Shown: positions 10,896 through 21,395 of the stretch, in pieces
How the letters are laid out: the number at the start of each line of letters is the position of its first letter
Position numbering within the stretch: the stretch's first letter is position 1
Source: Okapia johnstoni
Taxonomy: Eukaryota; Chordata; Mammalia; Artiodactyla; Giraffidae
Direction: 5' to 3'
DNA: 64,000 nt
NCBI GenBank assembly: GCA_024291935.2
Contig: CM044314.1
Coordinates: 21,736,001-21,800,000 of the forward strand
The notes under the pieces: generated by a model
The model's database searches: none
Told to the model about the DNA's origin: nothing
What the model saw: only the letters and a program-made list of their open reading frames with translations
Made by a program: the position numbers and the translations under genes

Positions 10896-11308
10896 TGTTA
10901 GGTAGTTAGAATAGGAAAAAGGAGTCCAGAATGGTGGTGGCTAAAAGACAAGGAAGGGAAAAGCCAGCGAAAATAGAACAAATGAAGGTCCAAGGACCAG
11001 AGTGAGGACCTCAGGTAGAACAAACAGCACTCCTGGCTAGAACAATTTACACAGGGCAGGCCCGGGGGGAGGAAAACAAACATATAAAAAGAGGAGCCAA
11101 AATTGGGCCGGGGGCCTCTCTTATCTTTGCGTCTTTTAGGTCAGCATGCCCTCATGCCTCGAGGATGTATTTCCTTTACTTTCTAAATAAGATGAGCTGT
11201 AACATGGAGCTGTAACACTTGTCCGTCTGAGGGCTGTAACACTGGTCCATTACGTCAAATGTTTGTTGTGACGAGACAGAACCAAGGAAATTATAAACTC
11301 CTCCGACA
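10896..11308 (+). mobile_element. ERV LTR, family X, forward copy
   Basis: It runs from TGTTAGGTAGTTAGAATAGG to CTCCTCCGACA. A TATA box (CATATAAAAAGAGG) lies at about 11081-11093, followed by repeated GAGCTGTAACA units. The sequence is matched in reverse orientation at 14669-15059. There is no interior sequence. Confidence 0.7.
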
Positions 11309-11775
11309 GAACCAACTAGGTCCAAGATAGCAGTCAACTTCCAATAGACCCTGAGCCTCATTATACTCTCATTGTAATACATTAGCAACTAAATGACACA
11401 TCCAGAGGTGCCATGACAGTTTTGAGGCCAATCATAAAAGGTCAAAAAGTGGGCAGTGGCCGAATTCCTGAATCTCCACCCCTTTCCCAAAATAGTTAGG
11501 ATAATCCTCCCACTTATTAGCCTGTGAAATTAACCAGCCCATGAAAACTAACCATCCCATATTCAGGGTCTCTTGCCTTCTAAGATGGCTCACACTCTGT
11601 CTGCGGAATATGTTTCTCTCTGAATAAATCCATTTCTTACCTATCACTTTGTCTCTCACTGAATTCTTTCTGTGACAAGACATTGAGAACCTGAGCTTTA
11701 TTAAGTCTTGAGATCAGGTGTGTGATCTCAGCTAAAAGGCTATGGGTTCAAGCCCCAGTCTGAGTTGCACAGCTT
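11309..11775 (+). mobile_element. Class I ERV-type LTR
   Basis: The features are an LTR-like U3 with GGTGCCATGACAGTTTTGAGG, a CCAGCCCATGAAAACTAACC block, AATAAA at about 11623-11628, and a U5 with CTCTCACTGAATTCTT at 11653-11668. The U5 is followed by GAGCTTTATTAAGTC and ends near CCCCAGTCTGAGTTGC. It abuts the family X LTR. The same 16-bp U5 string occurs in the LTR at 5480, so the two are distantly related. Confidence 0.6.
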
Positions 11776-11864
11776 CAGTATGACTTTCAGAGGGCTCATA
11801 AATTCTGTGATCTGGGGTGCTTGGGAAAGAATCCATAGGGGAGTCCTGTGTACAAGACATTGTA

Positions 11865-12050
11865 ACAGCTAACACTTTCAGAATCCTCACCCTTACCACC
11901 ATAGCACTAAGTGTTCTGTGAGCATTAATTCACATGTTCCCCACAACAACCCTATGATGGAAGGACTGGGGCACAGAGAAGTGATGAAAAATTTCCAAGG
12001 TTACACAAGTGGGATTTCAAACCAGCAAAGGCAAGCTTTGAACCACACTG
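11865..12050 (-). mobile_element. MIR SINE, reverse
   Basis: The reverse MIR core order is visible: TTCACATGTTCCCCACAACAACCCTATGA, GGGGCACAGAGAAGTGA, then AGGTTACACAAGTGGGATTTCAAACC. Divergence is high, as expected for this pre-placental family. Confidence 0.75.
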
Positions 12051-12052
12051 AT

Positions 12053-12245
12053 AGCAATGGTTCTCACAGTTGAGTCCCCACCAGCATCAGCATCACTGAG
12101 AACTTGTTAGGGAAGCAAATTCTTAGCCACATTCCAGACCTACTATGTCAGAAACTCTGGGGGTCGGCCCAGCAATCTGTATTTTAACAAGTCCTCCAGG
12201 GGATTCTGATGATTGCTCAAGTTTAAGAATGACAGTTCTACAGCC
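12053..12245 (-). mobile_element. MER5A-type hAT-Charlie element, reverse
   Basis: Both ends resemble MER5A termini (ATGGTTCTCACAGTTGAG at the left, AAGTTTAAGAATGACAG at the right). The middle has CAGCATCAGCATCACTGAGAACTTGTTAG and CAGAAACTCTGGGGGTCGGCCCAGCAATCTG in order. It is a non-autonomous DNA transposon relic. Confidence 0.8.
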
Positions 12246-12259
12246 TAAGGCCTCTAATT

Positions 12260-12745
12260 AGAAAATCTCTTTCATAATATTTATCTCTTTGCTCTCTCAC
12301 ACATCATGAATAATTCCATGATTTCTATCTTCCAAATCACTGACTCTTCTTTCAATTTTTTCCAATGCTACTATTCTCATCCAGCGAGTACTTAATTTCA
12401 GTAATCATATGGTTTTTTCATTTTTGTAAGTTCTATTATTTCTCTTTTATAACCCTTTCATCATACTTTACAGTTTCTTGTTCATTATTCTATTTTCAAA
12501 CTTCATTTTACTTCATTTAAACATGTTAATTGTAGTTACTCTATAATCTATGTCTAAAAATTCCAATATGTGATGACTTCAGGAACCTATTTCTCTGGAG
12601 TGTTGCTGCTGGTTCTCACTCAAGCTACATTATTGCCTTCTGTAACTGACCTGTAACTGTGAACTATTTCCTTTTTTGCTAACCTAATGTGAGAGCATTT
12701 AATGTGTAGGATAATGTTTAGGTTCCTGCAAGATGTGAGTATATT
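12260..12745 (-). mobile_element. Probable old L1 fragment, reverse
   Basis: The plus strand is T-rich and has the order seen in reverse L1M/HAL1-type sequence: TTTCTATCTTCCAAATC, GTTACTCTATAATCTATGTCT, ATTCCAATATGTG. No clean reading frame remains, so the family is uncertain. Confidence 0.4.
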
Positions 12746-13110
12746 CCCATGTGTTGCCTGGAAGCACAGTTAACTTGAAACCATGTGAAAAAACTTACAG
12801 GCATTTAGAATCACCCCAAGAACACTGGCTTGTAGTTAAAATGCTCAGGGAGGTTTCTCCTCATCTAAGGGAATGCCAGCAATTATCTTTGTATCCTCCA
12901 TACAATTATCTTTGTATTCTTCATTGTTTGTACCACACTCCTGCATTGATGGAATACACTTTTGGGGTCCTAGCTCAAAGCAGGAAGTTCTCCTCTTAGA
13001 GCCTACACCTGGCAGCAGATACCCTCAAAATGAAAGCTGGGTTCAGTAACCAGATTACCTGTTTAGCCTTGCCTTCACTCAGCTTTCCCCTTACTATTCT
13101 TTACTTCGTG

Positions 13111-13538
13111 TATCAGAGTTCTCCAGAAAAACAAACAAACAAAAAAAGAAGCAGAGCCAAGATATATACAATACACATATAGATATATAGTATATCCAGA
13201 CAGAGAGAGATTTTTTTTTTTTTTAGGAACTGGCTATGCAGTTGTAGGGGCTGGTAAATCTAAAATCCATATAGCAAGTCAGAAACTCAGGCAGGAGCTG
13301 ACACTGCAGTCTTGAGGCAGAATTCTGCAGGAAATCTTGGAATTTACTCTTGAGGTCTTCAACTGATTGGATGAGATCCACCCATGTTATCAAAGGTAAT
13401 CTCCTTTACTTATAGTCAACCAACTGTCAACATTAATCTTATCTACAGAATCCCTTCACAGCAGCATCCAGCACCTTCACAAGTGGTTGTCATCTGTGCA
13501 CCATAGCCTAGCCAAGTTGACATGAAATTAACCATCAC
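13111..13538. mobile_element. Old mammalian interspersed repeat ending AATTAACCATCAC
   Basis: Recognised by its left end (TATCAGAGTTCTCCAGAAAAAC), an AT-rich GATATATA section, GGAACTGGCTATGCAGTTGTAGGGGCTGG, a CTTCAACTGATTGGATGAGATCC block, and the right end AGCCAAGTTGACATGAAATTAACCATCAC. A second copy lies at 45429-45962. I recognise the repeat but cannot name its family with confidence. Confidence 0.6.
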
Positions 13539-13666
13539 TCTTTGTTTCAAGATAGATTCAAGGATTTCTTTTTATTATTAATCATTACTTTCAGCTGTTG
13601 TTACTGAGTCAGGGAGAGTTTCTGGTCTACCATATTGCCAGATATAGAAACCCATCTTATTTATAC

Positions 13667-14292
13667 CAAGAATTGGCAAACTATAGCTCTTAGGCCAAAT
13701 CTGGATCACCATCTGCTTTTGTACACTCATAAGCTAAAAATGCTGTTGTTGTTTAATGAACTTTACTTTTTATGAACACTTTTTAATTTAAAAAAATTTG
13801 GGGAAGACAGTACTGAACTTCCATATACCCCACACCCACTTTCCTCTATTATTACCATCTCATATTAGCATGGTACATGTGTCACAATTAATGAGCTTAT
13901 TTTGATATTTTTTTATTGACTAAAGCCCACACTTCACTCAGGTTTCCTCAGTTTTTCCCTAATGTTCTTTTTCTGTTCCAGGATACCATCCAAGCTACAT
14001 TTAGTCATCATATCTCCTTAGGCTCCTCCTGGCCATGGCAGGATAATTTTCACATTTTTATGTGGTTGGGGGGGAATCAAAAGAAAAATGCCATTTAATG
14101 ATACATAAAAATTAAATGAAATCCAAATGTTATTGTCTATAAATAAAGTTTTATTGGAACACAACCATGCCCATTTGTTGACATACTGTCTGCTGCTTTC
14201 ACATGTCAGGGTAGAGTCAGTCTATATGGTCCAAGAGGACTAAAATATTTATTACCATCTAGCCCTTCACAGAAAAAATTTGCCAACCTCTG
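13667..14292 (+). mobile_element. hAT-type DNA transposon with nested insertion
   Basis: It begins CAAGAATTGGCAAACTATAG and ends TTTGCCAACCTCTG, which is the inverted-terminal-repeat pattern of the CAGGGGTTGGCAAACT hAT group. The body includes AATAAAGTTTTATTGGAACAC. Flanking octamers ATTTATAC (13659-13666) and CTGTATAC (14293-14300) match at six of eight positions, as expected for an old 8-bp duplication. About 340 bp of other sequence is nested inside. Confidence 0.7.
13755..14093 (-). mobile_element. L1M-type fragment nested in the hAT element, reverse
   Basis: It contains the reverse L1 3' region order: CATATACCCCACACCCAC, GGTACATGTGTCACAATTAATGAG, then GTTCCAGGATACCATCCAAG and TCTCCTTAGGCTCCTCCTGG. 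The octamer TTTAATGA occurs on both sides (13752-13759 and 14094-14101), which may be its insertion duplication. Confidence 0.5.
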
Positions 14293-14569
14293 CTGTATAC
14301 CAAGCAAATGCAGTTTATTTATCACTAATGAGGAGAGGTCTCCATGAAGACATACAAGGAGAGTCGAAGAAAACTCTGGAAATTGACTGTTCCCATATAT
14401 TTTGTGGCCAAAGTGAATACTATTAACAAGGTGCTATTGGTGAGCTTCTGCAGGTGGAAAGGCAGAGCTCCCAAGGGGCAGGGCTGAAGGGAAGAAGTCT
14501 CCCACACAGGCTGTTCCGCACCTCTCTGATCAGGGTCATCATCTGGAGGAAGTCACTGATGCCCACTAC

Positions 14570-14604
14570 CCTACCCCTCCCTCCCCTCCCCCCCACCCCC
14601 CTAC
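14570..14604. repeat. C-rich tract
   Basis: Nearly pure cytosine runs (CCCC, CCCCCCC, CCCCCC) separated by single T or A. The minus strand could form a G-quadruplex. Confidence 0.85.
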
Positions 14605-14668
14605 AGTGTTCTGATTATGATTCTACGATGCTGACTCCTGCTTTCCTCTCTTTCTCTCCTGAAAGAAC

Positions 14669-15059
14669 CGTAGGGGGAGTTGGTAATTTCCTTGGTTCTG
14701 TCTCATTGCAACAAAAATTTGAAGAGATGGATGGACCAGTGTTACAGCTCCGTGTTACAGCTCAGTTTTATTTGGCAAGCAAAGGAAAATACATTCTCGA
14801 GGTGTGAGGGCCAGCCGACCCAAAAGACACGAAGAAAGAGAAGCCCCCAGCTCAATTTTGGCTCCTCTTTTTATATGTTTTTTCTCCTCACCCTGAGCCT
14901 GCCCTATGTAAACTGGGCCAGCCAGGAGGGCTATTTGTTTTACCTGAGGATCTCACTCTGGGGTCCTTGTACCTTCCTTGGTTCTATTTTCAAGGGCTTT
15001 TCCCTTCCTTGTCTTTTAGCCATTCCGGACTCCTTTTTCCTATTCTAACTACTTAACCA
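14669..15059 (-). mobile_element. ERV LTR, family X, reverse copy
   Basis: The reverse complement matches 10896-11308 throughout: a TGGTTAAGTAGTTAGAATAGG start, a TATA box (TTATATG near 14871-14877 on plus), AATAAA at 14767-14772 on the minus strand, and the GAGACAGAACCAAGGAAATTA end. It is a solo LTR with no interior. Confidence 0.7.
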
Positions 15060-15125
15060 AAACACGAGGGTGACTGAGTGAAAGGGCTGGTCAACAGGAA
15101 AAGCTTAAGAAGTAAGGGCTCACTG

Positions 15126-15340
15126 GGGACTTCACTAGTGGTCCAGTGGTTAAGAATCCACCTTCCAATGCAGCAGACACAGATTCAATCCCTGGTTGGG
15201 GAACTAAGATGCCACATGCCACAGGACAAGTGAGCCCAAGGGAGAAGCCCCTGTGTCACAATAAAGGATCCCATATGCTGCAATGAAAGCCCAGCAAGCT
15301 GCAACTAAGATCCAGTGCAGCCATAAGTAAATAAACAGTA
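15126..15340 (+). mobile_element. CHR/ART2-type SINE, long form
   Basis: The head GGGACTTCACTAGTGGTCCAG and the B-box-like GATTCAATCCC are followed by the long CHR body (GCAACTAAGATCCAGTGCAGCC) and an A-rich tail with TAAATAAA. Confidence 0.85.
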
Positions 15341-15657
15341 GAAATGCATCTGAGCAAAGCTTCCCCACTAAAGTGTGGTGGCTGAACTTCCCAAGGGAGG
15401 ATTTTGCACATTGTGAGTTTAAGAAGCCAGTATACACTCCTGGGACTCCACAAAGCCCTGTCTCAGCAGCTTAGGCTGCTATAATGAAATAGCACAGATG
15501 GGGTCTTACACAACAGATGCTTATTCCCCACACTTCTGGTGACTGGAAATCCAAGATCAGGGCAACTGCGTGGTCAGTTCTGGTGAGAGCTCTTTTCCTC
15601 ACTGTGTCCTCACATGGCAGAATCAGGAGAAGACAGAAAGTTTTCTGGTCTCTTCTT

Positions 15658-15872
15658 GGTGGTGGTGGTGGCTTAGTCACTAAGTCATGTCTGACTCTTG
15701 CAATCCCATGGACTATAGCCTGCCAGGCTCCTCTGTCCATGGGATACTCCAGGCAAGAATACTGGAGTGGGTTGCCACTTCCTTCTCCAGGGGATCTTCC
15801 CAACCCAGGAATCAAACCCAGGTCTCCTGCATTGCAGACAGATTCTTTACCAACTGAGCTACAAGGGAAGCC
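15658..15872 (-). mobile_element. Bov-tA SINE, reverse, inside MLT1
   Basis: Full reverse copy ending in the tRNA-like head (AAGGGAAGCC). CTGGTCTCTTCTT is duplicated exactly at 15645-15657 and 15873-15885. The 5' end carries a short GGT trinucleotide run where the tail expanded. Confidence 0.95.
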
Positions 15873-15908
15873 CTGGTCTCTTCTTATAAGGGCTCTAATC
15901 CCTTCACA

Positions 15909-16187
15909 TGGATAAGGCAATGGCACCCCACTCCAGTACTCTTGCCTGGAAAATCCCATGGACAGAGGAGCCTGGCAGGCTTCAGTCCATGGGGTTGCTA
16001 AGAGTCAGACAGGACTGAGTGACTTCACTTTCACTTTTCACTTTTGTGCATTGGAGAAGGAAATGGCAACCCACTCCAGTGTTCTTGCCTGGAGAATCCC
16101 AGGGACGGGGAAGCCTGGTGGGCTGCTGTCTACGGGGTCGCACAGAGTTGGACACGACTGACGTGACTTAGCAGCAGCAGCAGCAGC
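15909..16187 (+). mobile_element. Bov-A2 SINE (dimer), inside MLT1
   Basis: Two Bov-A monomers are joined by GACTTCACTTTCACTTTTCAC, and the element ends in (CAG)n. The 12-bp duplication AATCCCTTCACA is exact at 15897-15908 and 16188-16199. It is among the youngest insertions in the window. Confidence 0.97.
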
Positions 16188-16314
16188 AATCCCTTCACAA
16201 GGGCTCTACACTCACAACCTAATTACCTCCCAAAGGCACTCTCTCCAAATACCATCACATGGGGGGTTAGGACTTCAATATATGAATTTGGAGGACAAAA
16301 TTTAGTCACTAGCA

Positions 16315-18399
16315 CCCCTATTTAGGCAGTGACCTTTTTGCTGCTGGCTAGGATCAGAGCTATTATGACCCTAGTTAGCCAGCTAAACTGCTATTAAGAG
16401 TAGCATTTAGCCTTTCAGATAGGTTTATTGTGTGTTTAGTCTGCTAATTGAATCAGTTTAAGAGCAACCCGGCTGAGAAGCCCAGCACACTCTGGCAAAT
16501 TGGCTGTATTTTACATTAAAAGGATTCACAGGACTCACTGAGTTATAAGTGAGAAACACAATTCAGATAAACTTAAAAAAAAAAAAAAAGAGGAATGTGT
16601 TAGTTTGTGTGACTGGGAAATTCAAAGCAGGTCAGGTGTTTCTAGCATCAGACAAGTCTGGATCCAGGTGCTCAAATGGTATCATCCCTTTCTCTCTCCT
16701 CCTTCCCTTCGCAGCTTACCTGTCTTGGTCTCATTTTCAGGAAAGCCCTGTCCATGCAGAAGCAAGATGCTCCCTTCTTTGTCTCCTGACTCATGGGATT
16801 CCTTTCAGTCATCTCCCTCCAGAAAGAGTGAGGAGTTTTTCCAGCTAAACTCCCAGAGAAGATGATAATTGGTCTGGTACGAGTGATGGCCAGACCCAGA
16901 GCCAATCAATGTGGCTGGAGGGTGGGTACTATGATTGCCCAGGGCTGGGCCAGTGCTACACAAACTATATAATAGAAGCAGATTGATTATACAATGGCAA
17001 AGGGGAACCTGCCTTCCCAAAAAATGACAGTGGGTGTTTCACTCTTCCAGCCCTCTCTAGGATAGTATCCTTGGTGAGTCCGTATTCTCACACTAACTGG
17101 ACGTTCTTAGTAAGTTCCTAAGAACTTCTTGCTATAAGTTCATTATTGATTCAAAATATTTTCAGTAGAGAAAACGGACATTTTTTTTTTCACTTACCAA
17201 AAAAGGCCACATGATGAGAGAATGAATAATGGCTTCGTCTATTTCATCCCTTATCTTTGATGATTCAAATCTTTCTAAAATATATTAAAGAGTAAACTAT
17301 CTTCTATAACAGTAGAGAAAACACAATTTAAACATTCTATATTACAATTACGTACAAAACATATGCATACATTACTACTCCTTCTAATCTTCCCCTCACA
17401 CATAGCCTTCACCTTACACCATTAGGGATCCAACTCCAGCTGCCACCCCATCTTCCTCACTTTTAACCCACCAGCCTGAGACTCCCCAAACCACCCAGCC
17501 TGCACTTCTGTGCATGTTGAATCCATCTGCTCAAAACAGAAGACCAAAGGGCTTCCTCTACAGAATAGAACACAGAAGCACCGAGGGTCTAGGGGTGTTG
17601 TTTCTCTCTTCCCTGGGTCACTACTGTCCAGAGGATGGACGGTGGCACAGGTCCAGAGGAGCCTTCCTCCTATTGCTGGCTAGCTGGGCGATCGTGTGTG
17701 GTGATCGACCCCGACTGATCCTGTTTTGCTAAATGAGAAAGGCGGTCTCCACCATGCAAGGTGGCTCAAGGGGACATGCAAACAAAGTGTGGGACAGCCC
17801 TGCCCCTCACCCTCTGCTTCTGTCCACATAGCATTAGACAAACAAGGCAAGGTCACTCCCCAAACCCCTAGGCTGTTGTCTACACCAAACCACCCACCAC
17901 CAGAGGAGACAACAGGTGTGTCCTCTGTAAGCCCCCAGCCACCCTGTTCTGTTCCATCTTTCCAAGTCTTCCCACATCATCACCTTCCTGAAATGCTCCC
18001 TCCCAGCCCTTCTCTCAAGGCTTAGAACCAGACATTGTCTTCTGTTACCATTTACTTCATCTACTTGGATGTTTTTCAAATTCTAAGACCCTGAGCATGA
18101 AGGAAGGGCCTGTAGCCACTGAAACCTAGCAAGTACCTGCTCAGCTCAGCCCACCCCCAGCTCTGACTCTCATCACTCCCTTGGTCATGAAAATTGACCT
18201 TGAGTCCTCTTTGCCTGCCATTATCCTTTGCTTCTCTCCAAAATCTACTGATCTGTCTGCCTTCTCTAAACCTGCTAATGATCCTGACTCAGTTAATTGA
18301 TGGTATATATCTTTCCCTCTTGATGCATCCTGCCCTGCTGGACTGACCCAGAACTTCTCTCAGGGTATGAGTCCAGTTAATTCAGTCCCCTATCTTTCT
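16315..18399. other. Repeat-poor stretch, no gene recognised
   Basis: About 2 kb with few recognisable repeats: an A14 run near 16574-16588 and scattered weak L2-like sequence around 17950-18110. Short open frames occur at 16549-16865 and 17514-18025, but none shows a domain, start context or splice structure that would support a gene. Confidence 0.45.
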
Positions 18400-18752
18400 T
18401 TTTTGCATACAGTTTTATTTATTTATTTATGGCTGTGCTGGGTCTTCATTGCCAGGCAGGATTTTCTCTAGTTGCGGCGAGCGGACGCTGCTCTCTAGTT
18501 GCAGTATCTGGGCTTCTTATTGTGGTGGCTTCTCTTGCTGCAGAGCACAGGCTCTAGGGTGTGCAGGCTTCAGCAGCTGTGGTACATGAGCTCAGTAGTT
18601 GTGGCTCCCAGGCACTAGAGCACAGATTCAATAGTTGTGGCTCATGGGCTTAGTTGCTCTGTGGCATGTGGAATCTTCCCAGATCAGGTTTCAAACCCGT
18701 GCCTCCTGCATCAGCAGGTGGATTCTTTACCACTGGGCCACCAGGGAAGTCC
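18400..18752 (-). mobile_element. CHR-type SINE, long form, reverse
   Basis: The reverse copy has an A-rich tail at the left (TTTTATTTATTTATTTATGG), a CHR body with repeated AGTTGTGGCTC-like units, and the head CCACCAGGGAAGTCC at the right. An imperfect 16-bp duplication (AGTCCCCTATCTTTCT and AGCCTCCTACCTTTCT) flanks it. Confidence 0.9.
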
Positions 18753-19176
18753 AGCCTCCTACCTTTCTAATGAATAAAAGTCACTGAAATCAGACCTCCC
18801 AATGCATAGGTTGCTACTATCAAAGTCAAAAACTGCTAATAATAGTAACAGAAGAAAGGGATTAAAAAACAAAACAGCGACAAGTGGGAACCATATGTCT
18901 ATGCACTTGCTGCCTCTTCTTGAAAGTAAAGAAATACTTTCTGCTATTTTTCATCAGTATCAGAAAATAGGGGAGAACTAGCCTCCAGAACCGGAGCCAT
19001 GTACCCCATCCAAGGAACTTCCTGGAGGCTCCGGGTATCATACCCATATGGCTCTTTGACTCACCTTGAGCCTAAGGGTCAGATCTGGAAGCCATTCAAA
19101 GACATCTATTATTTTTAAAAGTTGTTTTTCTTGGGGGGTGGGAGGGAAACAACTCACTAAATGGAAAAAAGTGAAA

Positions 19177-19370
19177 GTGTTAGTCGTTCAGTAGTATTTG
19201 ACTCATTGTGACCCCGTGGACTGTAGCCCACCAGGATCCTCTGTCCACGGTATTTTCCAGGCAAGAATACTGGAGTGGGTTGCCATTCCCTTCTCCAGGG
19301 GATCTTCTCCATCTAGGGATCGAACCTGGGTCTCCTGCATTGCAGGCAGATTCTTTACCAGCTGAGCCAC
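19177..19370 (-). mobile_element. Bov-tA SINE, reverse
   Basis: Bov-A monomer plus the tRNA-like head, lacking the last bases of the head. AAAAGTGAAA is duplicated at 19167-19176 and 19371-19380. Confidence 0.9.
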
Positions 19371-19410
19371 AAAAGTGAAAATTGTGGGCCACATATTATT
19401 GAAATTAATA

Positions 19411-19630
19411 CATGCATGCATGCATGCTTAGTTGCTCAGTCGTGTGCAACTCTTTGTGATCCCATAGACTGCAGCCAGCCAGGCTCCTCTGTCCATGGGG
19501 ATTCTCCAGGAAAGAATACTGGAGTGAGTTTCCATGCCCTGCTCCAGGGGATCTTCCCAACCCAGGGATCAAACCAAGGTCTTCTGCATTGCAGACAGAT
19601 TCTTTACCATCTGAGCTACCAGGGAAGCCC
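19411..19630 (-). mobile_element. Bov-tA SINE, reverse
   Basis: Complete reverse copy with a CATGCATG tail repeat. The 13-bp duplication ATTGAAATTAATA is exact at 19398-19410 and 19631-19643. Confidence 0.96.
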
Positions 19631-20098
19631 ATTGAAATTAATAATCCAGGTATTTAAAAGTCAATTGCAGACCTCTGGTTTTGGAACAAGATAACAAGAT
19701 TCATTTCTCCCTGTTCCTCCTCTCTAAATACAACTGAGAACTCTGGAAATAATTTAACAGTTGGTGATAAAAGGACTCTGAGAGCTGGAATAAAGAGGGC
19801 CACTGACTAGGGACTGCAGAACATGAGGGCTGTGGACACAGGAGTTCCAAGGGTTTCCCCACATATCCCAGACTGGGTGTTTAAGAAGCTGCAGGCTGGA
19901 CCAACAGTCCTGGACCAAGACCAAACAAAGAAAGCCCACTCCCTCTGGCCAATGGACCAGGAAAGGAAAAGCCCGATAGAGACCTAGTGCAGGCCCCCAA
20001 CAGGGCCTCTTGTGGCATCTTCTGGCTGACCTATACGAGCGGCAGCCCCAAAGCCCCAGAGGGTGACCCAGACCCTGTTCGACAGCCAGGCCCAGGCA

Positions 20099-20183
20099 CC
20101 TGGGCCATTCTGCCTGCAGGGCCAACCCTGGGCCATTCTACCTGCAGGGCCAACACCTGGGCCATTCCACCTGCAGGGCCAAT
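20099..20183. repeat. GC-rich minisatellite, three units of about 28-29 bp
   Basis: Three successive units start at 20099, 20127 and 20156, each with CCTGGGCCATTC followed by CCTGCAGGGCCAA. It lies within the presumed L1 5' region. Confidence 0.85.
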
Positions 20184-20983
20184 AGCAGGGGAGCCATAGT
20201 CTCCTGGGCCTCCACCCAGTGGCACAGGGCAAACCAGGCCAAGCAGAGTTTGCCCCGACCCCAGAAAATGGCCTGGCAACACCAGGAGACCATGGAAGAG
20301 CCTCTTTCCCTTGCAGATGTCAACTGCAGAAAGCTGTGTGAGCTCCAGCAGCACTGCAAAATGAGGCAGACCAGAAATAACACTGCAAGGGCCCTGAAAA
20401 TGAAACAGCTATTGCAACCATGGCCACAGTAGGCCACAATAGGCAAGAACCTATTCCCTAAACCTAAACAGGGAAACTGCCTGCTAGAAGAGAACTCTTA
20501 GAAAGGATCAAGACTTTGCTAACATAATACCAAACATTCTCTTAGAGTCGAAAATCATTCAGCACACCAAGAGCTAGGAATTTCAATCTCAGTATATCTG
20601 GAACAAATTTTTAAAGTAGAAAATCTCAGCAAAGAAATAAAAGTTATTTTAAAAAGAATCAAATGGGAATTATACAACTGAAAAATAGAATAATTGAAAT
20701 TTTTAAAACTCTCTGGGTACACTCAACAGTAGAGTGGAGATAACAGGATAGAATCAATGAACATGAAGACAGATCAATAGAATTTATTCAAGATAAACAA
20801 AATATTTTATCTTGAACAAGATAAAATAGAAAAAAAAAAGAGCCTCTGGGATCTGTGGAACAGCAACAAAAGATCTAGTATTCATAGTATTAGAGTCTCA
20901 GAAACAGAGGAAAAAGGCATGAGAATGAGAAAGTAGTCAAAGGAATAATAGCTGACAATGTCCCAAATTTGATCAGACATATA

Positions 20984-21395
20984 CAAGTGTCCCTCACTTT
21001 TCTAAAAGTTAGATTTATGCCACTTCACTTTTACGAAAGAGCTACATTAGTACTTGTTTTTGCCTACCAAAAGAAATCTGAAAAGGATTTTTGCTTTTAC
21101 CAAAAAAAAAGGTGAATGATGAAAATAGCATTCAGCATTTGTTTTGCAGCGGGCATTACAGAAGCACCAAGGACCCTGAGCAAATAGAGTGGTACCGCCA
21201 AGCTCCTCCCCAGGAACCACACTCAGCATCTCAGCATCAAGCTGTCAGAGTTTTGAGCTATGTCTGTGAGCATCATGATCTCCATTCATTCTGTGCATTT
21301 AATATCTGTGCTAAGATATTTCTGCTTTACTTTTTGCCATTTTGGTTTATAAATATTTCGTAGGACTACTTTCAGATAGTGGGGGAAATTTGTGC
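20984..21395. mobile_element. Tigger/mariner-like non-autonomous DNA transposon
   Basis: It begins CAAGTGTCCCTCACTTTT, ends GTGGGGGAAATTTGTGC, and is flanked by TA on both sides. The ends are imperfect inverted repeats. The body is conserved: TTTGTTTTGCAGCGGGCATTACAGAAGCACCAAGG and similar blocks belong to a common mammalian element. It interrupts L1-type sequence that resumes in register after 21397. I do not name the subfamily. Confidence 0.6.

Larger units (their letters stand above)
15466..16314 (-). mobile_element. MLT1-type LTR, reverse, split by two SINEs
   Basis: The plus strand reads the reverse MLT1 order: GGCTGCTATAATGAAATAGC, CTTCTGGTGACTGGAAATCC, TGTGTCCTCACATGGCAG, TCTTCTTATAAGGGCTC, CACAACCTAATTACCTCCCAAAG, then CAATATATGAATTTGGAGGAC. 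SINEs at 15658-15872 and 15909-16187 break it. Removing them and their duplications restores a continuous LTR. Confidence 0.85.

Noticed and set aside
15517..15915. Open frame of about 130 codons across MLT1 and SINE
   Set aside because: It is composed of reverse MLT1 and reverse SINE sequence and cannot be a gene.
16574..16588. A-run as the tail of a processed pseudogene
   Set aside because: No gene-like sequence precedes it and no flanking duplication was found.
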